A DNA stretch of 64,000 nucleotides from Penumbrarchaeum sp964445525 (GTDB taxonomy: Archaea > Thermoplasmatota > Penumbrarchaeia > Penumbrarchaeales > Penumbrarchaeaceae). The stretch spans positions 1 to 64,000 of the forward strand of contig CAYULA010000001.1 of the NCBI GenBank assembly GCA_964445525.1, read 5' to 3'. The notes beneath the pieces are model-generated. The model was not told the DNA's origin and did not search any database. It saw only the letters and a program-made list of their open reading frames with translations. Positions 56,901-64,000 of this stretch are shown one piece after another. Position 1 is the first letter of the stretch. Every line of letters starts with the position of its first letter. Position numbers and translations under genes: made by a program.

Positions 56901-58423
56901 GGAACCGGTCGATGATTCAAATCCATTCCGCTGAAGTAATGGACAGGTTTCCCGTTCAGAGTGTTGTTATTTGCAATTTCTTGATTCACAATCAATGGTT
57001 GATACCTGGTTTCATCATGGAAGATAGAAAAACCGGATCCAGAAAGCAAATTGTCATGGAATATGTTGAAAAGGGAGTCATAACCAATAAAAACCGTATG
57101 ATAATCATTATAAATAGGATCATAATCAGGTTGTAAAAAGGAGTTGCCAACAAACTTGTTATCAGTTGATAATATTAATTCCACAACAGAACCATGGCTG
57201 TTTGAAATAATACAATGCATAACCAGGATTTTCGAGGATCTCCAAAGATAGAGAGACCTATCGCTATGGGAATCTAATGTTATATTTTTCATGATCATTT
57301 CAAATGAATTGGACACCTTGATAGTATCTCCGGGTGTATAATCCGATAAGGTTTTTATCTCCCAATTCCTTAGTATAACTTTTCTTGAATTTTCAATATG
57401 AAATAAAAACTGTCCGATAACGTTCAATCCATCGAAAATCACAATCTGAATGTTGCTGAAAAAAAAGGAACACCCGGTATTACTTCTCGGTCCGTCGGTA
57501 ATGTTGAAAATAATTGCATAACTGATGTCTTGAAGATTGACATCAACCCCACGGTTGTTTTTGAAATAGATATTGGAAATGTTGATGATTTTACTTTGAT
57601 AAATGTAAATGGCATGAGAGAGATCATTGAATAATTTCAAATTTTTTATTTGGATATCTTCGCAATTATTGTTCCTTATGGAATCGCAACATCCATCATA
57701 TGTATTGTTTGATATTGAAATATCATTGCAAAAACTCAAATCATTGGCCCTACCCAATGAAAAAAAAGTTGAATTTGATATGGAGATATTCGATCCGTTA
57801 TCAATATCGATGGCATCTCCAGTCATGAGGTAAAATGTACAATTATTTATTGATAAATCATCTACAGGTCTGGAATAATAAATAGCTATTCCATAATCCG
57901 AATGACTAATAACGGTATTATTGAAAAATAGAGTGCTGCCAAACCTTATTACAACTCCATAAGTACTGTTGTGAATATTACATGATAATACTTTTATATT
58001 GGACACGTTCCAGAGATAAATACCGACATCAAATGAAATAGCAGATGACGTATTGTGAATGTTGCAATTGATTATTTGAACATTAGAACTTGTATTTCCA
58101 ATGAAAATGGAGAACATTTTACCTTCGGCATCGATGTCGAGGTCCTCTATTCTGTAAGGGTCCTCATCCGTGCCGTTTCCGGGCCAGCTCTCGTTTTCCA
58201 TGAGGTCCTCCAGCTCGGTTTCATTGTTGATTACTATCGGATCATGGTCCGTGAGATTTCCCGAGGTGGAGCTCTTCCTTGCAGGAGGGGATGCCATTTT
58301 ATCGTGTTGTAATGTGGTCTCTTTTTCAACGATTTCAGAGGGAGCTCCCTCGCTGTGATCGATTATGGAAATCAAGGGTCCAACGAGTATCAGGACAGCC
58401 AGTATCACCGCAATGCTCCTCAT
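53912..58423 (-). CDS. Giant beta-helix surface protein with cytoplasmic DnaJ domain
   Basis: A 1,503-aa protein; GGAGGG lies four bases before ATG 58423. Signal peptide MRSIAVILAVLILVGPL. Residues about 65-870 form a NosD/CASH-type right-handed beta-helix with many N-I-x-I-x-N repeats. A FN3 domain follows (DILRITPGYSSAILLWAEP), then four Ig-like modules (DGTGPEILI, DRTSPYLVF, DETPPEITV, DTTSPRIDY), a Big_5-type domain and a CarboxypepD_reg-like domain (SGKLVDPDGRPVKDA). One membrane segment spans about 1376-1400. The tail is a J domain: YQILGIRRRASDWEIKKAYR with the diagnostic HPD at residues 1460-1462 and a final helix. The J domain must face the cytoplasm, so it could recruit Hsp70 to the membrane. 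No dnaK gene is in the window. Confidence 0.9.
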   Translation of the reverse strand: MRSIAVILAVLILVGPLISIIDHSEGAPSEIVEKETTLQHDKMASPPARKSSTSGNLTDHDPIVINNETELEDLMENESWPGNGTDEDPYRIEDLDIDAEGKMFSIFIGNTSSNVQIINCNIHNTSSAISFDVGIYLWNVSNIKVLSCNIHNSTYGVVIRFGSTLFFNNTVISHSDYGIAIYYSRPVDDLSINNCTFYLMTGDAIDIDNGSNISISNSTFFSLGRANDLSFCNDISISNNTYDGCCDSIRNNNCEDIQIKNLKLFNDLSHAIYIYQSKIINISNIYFKNNRGVDVNLQDISYAIIFNITDGPRSNTGCSFFFSNIQIVIFDGLNVIGQFLFHIENSRKVILRNWEIKTLSDYTPGDTIKVSNSFEMIMKNITLDSHSDRSLYLWRSSKILVMHCIISNSHGSVVELILSTDNKFVGNSFLQPDYDPIYNDYHTVFIGYDSLFNIFHDNLLSGSGFSIFHDETRYQPLIVNQEIANNNTLNGKPVHYFSGMDLNHRPVPDGNQYFFVNCTNLTIKKWEFRNRSDLLIFQSMNVMIEECRFIKSGYNMPSLDILSCINVTMMNCEVDFLVVPSWIRFCENVLLYENVIRRYIEIDHSNNITLMNNQYYTDTRMDYVNDISITGNYFQYGIDLHESARIFINRNDFNNKSSYDAISLSFSHDIMLNEQNLTSEKDGLDSYHCSNITIRNSNISECSLGLGFRYSEKIRLVENWIVDCERGMYFDHSSEGTISNNIILRSESYAIENEAMCEDLLFHSNAFLRNNKAYGNEYNSRTIQIMEHSWDNMYNLSGRGNYYSEHTSPDVNFDGIVDKEYELRGVGDSDEYPLARTPMPTFDAPDILRITPGYSSAILLWAEPEKRYGGSLDGYRIYMKEGSDPYRPVFNTSLSSLEVSGSLINGQSYSFMVSAYNEMGEGLLSAPVSTVPDGTGPEILIHTPVEGSSLNHEIVELQWSCIDVETSVEIIEISIDGGAFFEIAEGIGSYDMMDLPEGDHIVKIRSGNSIGLISEATVNFTVDRTSPYLVFDDPGPLYSNIGSFPILWTAGDNISGLVEEFTILIEGQDPVITEYYEYDVEIREEGRFNLIISFSDRAGNIGDASITVVRDETPPEITVTPESGSLLNYDTILLNWVTDGTGSPVVKTEVSVDRGRSENMMEGPLELKDLRDGSHIISFYIVDKARNFASVDVTFTIDTTSPRIDYQVPFGDEVPLDMDLEVVFSEDVVNVSIIINGESYDTRISGNKLTITPVPDWEMEGTYTVEIFAEDLAGNGLENGTYQFSTVGQGTASGKLVDPDGRPVKDAIITFQGTEYRSNSEGRFYITGPTGEYEITINAKGYIDQNLTITLVPGEEDELGNIVIIKEEDDGGGLSIIAIISILLSVSLLSVIIVLVVVIIRRSKRGLEYEDMAMMKEIMSGFGVRRNPREINCYQILGIRRRASDWEIKKAYRNMASIYHPDRNNGRMDPDYDEKIREINAAKTILLDREKREVHDRMLNHFE

Positions 58424-58593
58424 CGTTCCCTCCGGATATTCACCTCAAGATATTTGATATTGCCGTAAGGATAATATCTGGATAAGTTGATGGAAGAAAT
58501 TTTTCCTGATTATTGTATCTTATAGATTAAAAGAACAACCTTTTAAAACCCAAGGTAAATTTGTTCTCAAGGTTTCGATCCTGAGGGGTAACA
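58424..58593. promoter_or_regulatory. Shared divergent promoter region
   Basis: A 170-bp gap between the two head-to-head beta-helix giants. It is A/T-rich and contains TTATTGTATCTTATAG- and AATATCTGGATAAG-like stretches that could serve as TATA elements in each direction; exact boxes cannot be assigned by eye. Confidence 0.35.
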
Positions 58594-61500
58594 ATGAAAG
58601 AGTCAAGGGGAGCTCTCACTGCATGCTTATTGACCGTGATTCTTCTTTCAGGAGCTTTTCTGCCTCTGATCTCGGAGGCCGAAGAGGTCCCGGAAGAGAA
58701 ATCAACGAAAGATGATTTTGAATTCGAAATAAAGGATGTACCCGTAACATCATACACCGGGACCGTTCATCATGTTGGAGGTTCGGGAGGCGGGAATTAT
58801 TCGACCATACAGCTTGCAGTGGACGCATGTTCCGACGGCGACATAGTTCACATTCACGGAGGAACATACAACGAACTGGTAACGGTTACATCGGAAATAT
58901 GGATACAGGGAAACGGATCAAGGATCAGCCCGCCCATTTCGATAGATCCCGTTGCCTTCACATTGAATGCCAACAACGTGACCATCTCGAATATGCTGAT
59001 ATCCTTTTTCACCAGGGGAATAAACTCCAACAAATACGGGCACAACATAACGGGCAATGTTTTCCATGATAATCTTCAAGATATCAGGATCTCCTCCCAG
59101 AACAACGACATTCACTCCTCCTGGACCTCAAGTGGGATAATTATCGAAAATAACAGGTTCGAGAGACTTGACGGAGGAACAGGCATTTCCATCTACCTCG
59201 GGCTCTCCTTCGATCAGGAGAACTCGACCAATTCCAAAACGGGAGATATTCTCATCAAGGGAAATGAATTCATCTCCACCTCAACAAGTGGAACATTCAT
59301 AGATGCCTCGATAAATATTGGTGGAACAGCCGGAGGAACGCTGGATGTGGGCGATCTAATCATCTATGAGAACAACATGACGGGAGCTGCTTTGGGATTC
59401 GGTTCATTTTCCTATATAGGGACCATTGAAAATACCACCACCAATATTGGCAGATTCGTATTCAGCAAAAATATATTGAGGGATTTCACTTACGCGGGTA
59501 TCTCTTTCGACTATTACGATGTCGTATTATTGTCTGGTTCAACAACGGTTACCATGGGAGATGTATATCTGAGTGACAATCGGATGTTCTCTCCGTACAA
59601 TGCCCACGGAATCGTGATATCGGACTATACCCTGTGGAATCAGATCGCAGACAACTCGATATTCAGGTCCGGGAACCTTACCTTGGCCAACAATACAATC
59701 GATGTCTTCGGAGAGGCCATGAACCTGAATTATGCCCTGCTTGGCAGTGATATTTCTGAAAACGGCGGGGTTACGACCCAGAAAAGTCTCATCCACAACA
59801 ACCACATCCTGAATGCAAGCAACGGCATCAGGATCTTCCTTGGTTCCGCGGGATATATGAGAGATGATGCTCACTGCAAACTGGAAGAAATCATGATCTG
59901 GGGCAACACGATTAATTGCACCAATGTACCCGTCCATCTGAATATGTTAAACCTTGGAGAATATATGTCCAGAAACTCCACTTTTGAATTGGAAGGGCTG
60001 ACGATCTCGGAGAACTACCTCCAAACCAACATGTCCTCCATTTCGGCTTTCGGTGTATTTTTGAATATCCAGAATTGCGGAAATTATCTCAAAGACAGAT
60101 CCGGAGTTGACTTCGGACCCGTCAACATAACAGGAAACCGGGTCCGGGCATACATGGGAGTTGAAATCGATTACATAACAAACATTGGAAAATTTAACTC
60201 GGATGAATCGATATTTCTTTTCAGGGGATTGAATATCTCGGGAAATGAGATAGAGGCGGAAACCCAGGGCATATTCCTCGATGAGATCGAACATATCGGA
60301 ACCAGCTGCCAGGGTGATTCATCCGTTGATATCGGTTCAATAATAATCCGGGATAATGAAATTTGGTCTCAAGCTCAGGGGATATTCATCTACAATCTGA
60401 ACAATCTGGGAGACACACTGACTGACAACGCCTCGTTCACATTTGCAGGGGTTGATATTTCCTCCAATACGATCTGGTCCTCCGGCATCGGGATATATTT
60501 CTACTACATCTACTTCCTGGGAGCCAATCTCAAGAAGAACTCCACCGTACGGATCCATTCGATTGAAGTTCATGACAACGAGATCTATTCTCTCGACACC
60601 GGGATCGAGATCTACAGGGCCTACAACAACGGGGTCAATATCCAAGATGACGCCGATTGGGTCATGAAGGATATCAATCTTAGCGAAAACACCGTATTCT
60701 CCGACTCCCACGGTATCTATGTGAGGACCCTGGAGACATTCGGATACAATCTCAATCACGGATCCTCATCACGGTTCGGGTCCTTGATAATCGCCGAAAA
60801 CCGGGTGAATTCCCAATCAAATGGAATATACATCGATGAGATACTCGAGTTCGGCTACAGGATGAGTGACAACTCCAGCTTCGAGATGAAGGACATCCTG
60901 GTTGCAGGGAATTCGATCACATCCGTTGGAGATGGTATTTATTTAAGAGAACTGAGCGGCTTCGGAAATGACCTCAACGATTGGAGCAGCGTGAAGATCG
61001 GTTCCATAATTTTCAAGGAAAATGAGATTGATTCCGAAATGAGGGGAATAATAACCGATCAGATAACCAATCTGGGTTTACATATGAGTGGAAGATCAAC
61101 ATTCATAATGAGAGATATTAAGTTCGATTCCAATAACATAATTTCAGTGGGATACGGGATCAATCCCAAGTTTATTGGCACAATGGGAAGCCATATGACC
61201 GATAACTCACTTTTCAAGATGGGACTGATAACCTCATCAAATAACAATATTAAGACGAATGAAACCGGAATACTTTTTATCGATATCTTCCAGATCGGTT
61301 ATAGGATTCAGAAATCATCAACAGCCTACATGGATGGAATAAACCTTGATAATAACACAATAGATACCCTGGATACAGGGGTTATGATTGACTATATCGA
61401 AACAGTCGGGGCAGAGAATTCGGGGAATTCCATTGTCAATATCGGAAACATCTCTCTTTCCCGAAACATGATCGATGCAGGAGACCGTGGAGCTGGCATT

Positions 61501-64000
61501 GATTCCCTATTAAGGTCATTTTCCTTTTTATCCGATAATTCAAACAATGAAATTGGGATGATCCTGCTGGAGCAGAATGAAATCATTGCAAATGGTGAAG
61601 GGCTTTTCGTGAACAACATCGATGAGATGGGATTGAATTCCGAAAAGACGGCAAAAGGAATTCTTGAAGGAATTATGATAGTCGATAACGACGTAAGATC
61701 CAACGGGACCTGTATCGAATCCATAGATCATCACGGATTCGGAAAGATGATGAAAGATTCCACATTGATTTCCGCAGGTCCTCTGAGTATTTTGAGAAAC
61801 AACCTATATTCCACCAATTCAGCAATTAGAATACACCATTCATCAATGGCTGATCAGATGGTTTCGGGCAATTGCATTCTTGGCGGCCTGAATGTCGAGG
61901 AGAACGTTATCGACACGGGAACCGGGATAGACATAACCTATGAGACCTCGATCATGACTGATTTCTCAAACCTGACCGTAGGGGATCTGAATCTGGTGGA
62001 TAATAATTTTATCAGGATCTCTGACAGCGACATGATCATGATCCTGCTGAAAACCGATACCAGGGACAATTCCACGGCCAGATTCGGAGGAACACTTATA
62101 GAAGGAAACGACAGGATATCTTCCAATATATCCGGTATCCATATCCAACATGATTTCATTGAAGGTGGTGTTGGCAGGACCATAATAGGTCCAACAATGA
62201 TAATATCCAACAATATAACAGACTCCGGAACAGGGATTGAATTTGAAAGCGTTGATGAGGCAAGCATATACCTTAACAATTTCATATCAAATACACAGAA
62301 CCTGGAACTCGATTCCACTACCGTTTCCTGGATATCACCCGATCCCATTTGGTACAGGCACGGAATGAGGAATTACTCATCAGAGCTGGGAAATTTCTGG
62401 GACACCTACGCTGGCCCTGACCTGGACGATGACGGGATCGGAGACAACCCATACAATACAGGTTTCGGAAATGATGATAAACCGCTGAAATCGGGAACGT
62501 GGAACTATTTCCCGCCCTGGAATGATATCACACCGCCGGAGATCACCATAACCTATCCTTCAAACGGTTCCATCCTCAACGATGTCAATCTGACTCTTAC
62601 ATGGACAGTGATCGATGATCTTCTGGGTATCAACACCCAATGGATAAGATTGGATGGAGGTCCATGGATCGATGTGGGCTTGGTGTTCTCCCATGACATA
62701 TCCTACCTTACCGAAGGCGCACATCTGATCAGGATAAGAGCCGCGGACATGGCAGGAAACATCAACGAAACCGAGGTGGAGATCACCGTTGACATATCGA
62801 ATCCATTCGTTGAGATACTTTCCCCGGATTCCGGATCGGCTTTCAATGAAACAACCCTTGAGGTCACCTGGTCGGGATCCGATCTTATTTCCGGCATAGC
62901 CGGTTACGCGGTGGCTCTGGGTAACGGAACATTCACCGATGTCGGAATGGCGGATTCCCGGGTATTCACAGACCTCCCGGAGGGAATGCATCACATACAC
63001 GTCAGAGCCACTGATAATGCGGGAAACCGGATAACCTCCCACACCACAATCTACATTGATCTTACCGAACCCATCATCAGGTTCATACATCCCAAAATGA
63101 ACATGCTCATCACAAGGGACAGGGTGAATGCCACCTGGACCGGAAACGGCGGATTGACGTCGATGTCTTCCTACCGGATCTCGATTGACGGCGGTAATAT
63201 CACGGATGTCGGAATACTCACGTCCAGGGTATTCAGGGACCTCACACCCGGTCAGCATAGATTGAAACTAACAGGATACGATGCGGCAGGCAACCACAAT
63301 ACCACGGAAGTTTTGTTCACCGTGGATATCACGATTCCGGGGGTGGAGATACTCACTCCGGAGAACGGAGCCTACCTCAACACAACATCGGTCAAGGCGA
63401 GATGGATCGTCAACGGACTAATACATCCCCTGGACAGAGTCGAGTTCAGACTTGATGGAGGAGAGTGGACACTTGTCACCGGGGATAATACAACATTCAC
63501 AGATCTTTCCGAAAGCACCTATACTTTCGAAGTGAGGGCCACCGACAGAAAGGGCAACACTGCTGTGAGCAGGTCCGAATTCACTGTGGATATAACCCTG
63601 CCATCCATAAGCTCCATGTCACACACGGGCAACTCGGCGATAGCGAAAGGTCCCGTTATCATAGAGTTCTCGGAGACTCTGGGCAACGTGAACGTAACAA
63701 TGAACGGTATATCTGTGGATCATCAACTGGAGGGAAACGAACTCACGCTTACGGATAATCTATCCTCGGGAACCGCATACGAGGTCGAGATCTCGGCAGC
63801 GGACCTTGCCGGTAACACACTGAATACTATGTTGACCTTCACCACATCCTCCAGGGGAACCGTTTCCGGAAGGATTGTGGATCAGGATGGCAGACCGGTG
63901 TCCGGGGGTAAAATTGTCTTCGATTCGGGAGAAGAGATAGAGATCGGAGATAACGGCATCTTCTCTGGTGAAGTGGAAGCGGGTCTCAGAACCGCCACCG
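58594..64000 (+). CDS. Giant beta-helix surface protein, truncated by window edge
   Basis: An open frame of more than 1,800 codons from ATG 58594, with GAGGGGT just upstream, to the window end without a stop. Signal peptide: TACLLTVILLSGAFLPLI. Residues about 55-1,230 form a right-handed parallel beta-helix (NosD/CASH type) of repeating units with N-x-(I/L)-x-(S/D)-N and G-I-x-I patterns, opening GGGNYSTIQLAVDACSDGD. A calcium-binding-like DLDDDGIGDNPYNT follows, then at least four Ig-like modules (YPSNGSILND, SPDSGSAFNE, HPKMNMLITR, TPENGAYLNT), a Big_5-type domain and a CarboxypepD_reg-like start (SGRIVDQDGRPVSGG). This order matches the divergent J-domain gene at 53912, so a membrane segment and possibly a cytoplasmic domain are expected beyond the edge. 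Confidence 0.9.
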   Translation, partial: MKESRGALTACLLTVILLSGAFLPLISEAEEVPEEKSTKDDFEFEIKDVPVTSYTGTVHHVGGSGGGNYSTIQLAVDACSDGDIVHIHGGTYNELVTVTSEIWIQGNGSRISPPISIDPVAFTLNANNVTISNMLISFFTRGINSNKYGHNITGNVFHDNLQDIRISSQNNDIHSSWTSSGIIIENNRFERLDGGTGISIYLGLSFDQENSTNSKTGDILIKGNEFISTSTSGTFIDASINIGGTAGGTLDVGDLIIYENNMTGAALGFGSFSYIGTIENTTTNIGRFVFSKNILRDFTYAGISFDYYDVVLLSGSTTVTMGDVYLSDNRMFSPYNAHGIVISDYTLWNQIADNSIFRSGNLTLANNTIDVFGEAMNLNYALLGSDISENGGVTTQKSLIHNNHILNASNGIRIFLGSAGYMRDDAHCKLEEIMIWGNTINCTNVPVHLNMLNLGEYMSRNSTFELEGLTISENYLQTNMSSISAFGVFLNIQNCGNYLKDRSGVDFGPVNITGNRVRAYMGVEIDYITNIGKFNSDESIFLFRGLNISGNEIEAETQGIFLDEIEHIGTSCQGDSSVDIGSIIIRDNEIWSQAQGIFIYNLNNLGDTLTDNASFTFAGVDISSNTIWSSGIGIYFYYIYFLGANLKKNSTVRIHSIEVHDNEIYSLDTGIEIYRAYNNGVNIQDDADWVMKDINLSENTVFSDSHGIYVRTLETFGYNLNHGSSSRFGSLIIAENRVNSQSNGIYIDEILEFGYRMSDNSSFEMKDILVAGNSITSVGDGIYLRELSGFGNDLNDWSSVKIGSIIFKENEIDSEMRGIITDQITNLGLHMSGRSTFIMRDIKFDSNNIISVGYGINPKFIGTMGSHMTDNSLFKMGLITSSNNNIKTNETGILFIDIFQIGYRIQKSSTAYMDGINLDNNTIDTLDTGVMIDYIETVGAENSGNSIVNIGNISLSRNMIDAGDRGAGIDSLLRSFSFLSDNSNNEIGMILLEQNEIIANGEGLFVNNIDEMGLNSEKTAKGILEGIMIVDNDVRSNGTCIESIDHHGFGKMMKDSTLISAGPLSILRNNLYSTNSAIRIHHSSMADQMVSGNCILGGLNVEENVIDTGTGIDITYETSIMTDFSNLTVGDLNLVDNNFIRISDSDMIMILLKTDTRDNSTARFGGTLIEGNDRISSNISGIHIQHDFIEGGVGRTIIGPTMIISNNITDSGTGIEFESVDEASIYLNNFISNTQNLELDSTTVSWISPDPIWYRHGMRNYSSELGNFWDTYAGPDLDDDGIGDNPYNTGFGNDDKPLKSGTWNYFPPWNDITPPEITITYPSNGSILNDVNLTLTWTVIDDLLGINTQWIRLDGGPWIDVGLVFSHDISYLTEGAHLIRIRAADMAGNINETEVEITVDISNPFVEILSPDSGSAFNETTLEVTWSGSDLISGIAGYAVALGNGTFTDVGMADSRVFTDLPEGMHHIHVRATDNAGNRITSHTTIYIDLTEPIIRFIHPKMNMLITRDRVNATWTGNGGLTSMSSYRISIDGGNITDVGILTSRVFRDLTPGQHRLKLTGYDAAGNHNTTEVLFTVDITIPGVEILTPENGAYLNTTSVKARWIVNGLIHPLDRVEFRLDGGEWTLVTGDNTTFTDLSESTYTFEVRATDRKGNTAVSRSEFTVDITLPSISSMSHTGNSAIAKGPVIIEFSETLGNVNVTMNGISVDHQLEGNELTLTDNLSSGTAYEVEISAADLAGNTLNTMLTFTTSSRGTVSGRIVDQDGRPVSGGKIVFDSGEEIEIGDNGIFSGEVEAGLRTAT

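Overview
The window reads as archaeal chromosomal DNA, most likely from the Thermoplasmata side of Euryarchaeota (Marine Benthic Group D or a relative). This rests on an archaeal-type 16S rRNA gene that stands alone with no tRNA or 23S gene beside it, TATA boxes spaced for leaderless transcripts, an archaeal SRP54, a fused ADP-forming acyl-CoA synthetase, a clostripain-type (C11) secreted peptidase, and very large surface proteins built from Ig/PKD/TSP3/beta-helix modules with one C-terminal membrane anchor. The genus is inference; a 16S search would settle it.

Layout. 1-5.1 kb: a nitronate monooxygenase-like flavoprotein, a PKD/TSP3 surface protein, a two-gene unit whose first gene has an antitoxin-like N-terminus, and a DIP1984-family protein. 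5.1-7.0 kb: 16S rRNA on the minus strand, with leader and trailer that fold into a bulge-helix-bulge processing stem. 7.0-10.9 kb: a 60-codon gene, a membrane-anchored C11 peptidase coupled to an ABC ATPase, and a SAP-DUF835 protein. 11.0-19.6 kb: a minus-strand operon of two giant surface proteins around a short SPFH protein; the first surface protein ends inside the cell in a RING/PHD-like zinc finger. 19.8-24.8 kb: acyl-CoA synthetase, thymidylate kinase, PepD-like dipeptidase, lipoprotein. 24.85-25.88 kb: an intact IS1595-type insertion sequence with an 8-bp target duplication. 25.9-29.7 kb: a TPR protein, NfeD-like, flotillin and tail-anchored protein operon. 29.8-34.5 kb: a hypothetical gene, SRP54 (with an apparent frameshift near its start), a Na/Pi-cotransporter-family protein with a PhoU-like partner, and a hypothetical gene. 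34.5-43.4 kb: a light-related operon (TudS/YbgA-like, class II photolyase, lycopene cyclase, two CrtI-type desaturases, phytoene synthase, CruF-like hydratase, HPPD-like dioxygenase). 43.4-46.1 kb: a DEDDh-like exonuclease and a CoA-disulfide reductase with a rhodanese domain. 46.1-50.7 kb: a giant SBBP-propeller surface protein. 50.8-52.5 kb: endonuclease III, a metallo-beta-lactamase remnant, and Hsp20. 52.7-64 kb: a LamG surface protein and two divergently transcribed giant beta-helix surface proteins. One of these carries a cytoplasmic DnaJ domain; the other runs off the window.

The most unusual theme is a set of surface proteins with adhesin-like or beta-helix ectodomains, one transmembrane segment, and eukaryote-like cytoplasmic tails (RING/PHD-like zinc finger, J domain). 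One sits in an operon with an SPFH membrane-scaffold protein that itself ends in a CxxC motif. This could be a transmembrane system tying the cell surface to cytoplasmic chaperone or zinc-finger machinery. The domain layout is visible in the sequence; the shared function is inference.

A second theme is start-site trouble. Several well-conserved genes lack ATG/GTG/TTG where homology and Shine-Dalgarno spacing place the start, with CTG, ATC or a one-base frame slip instead. This may reflect assembly errors or genuine non-canonical initiation.
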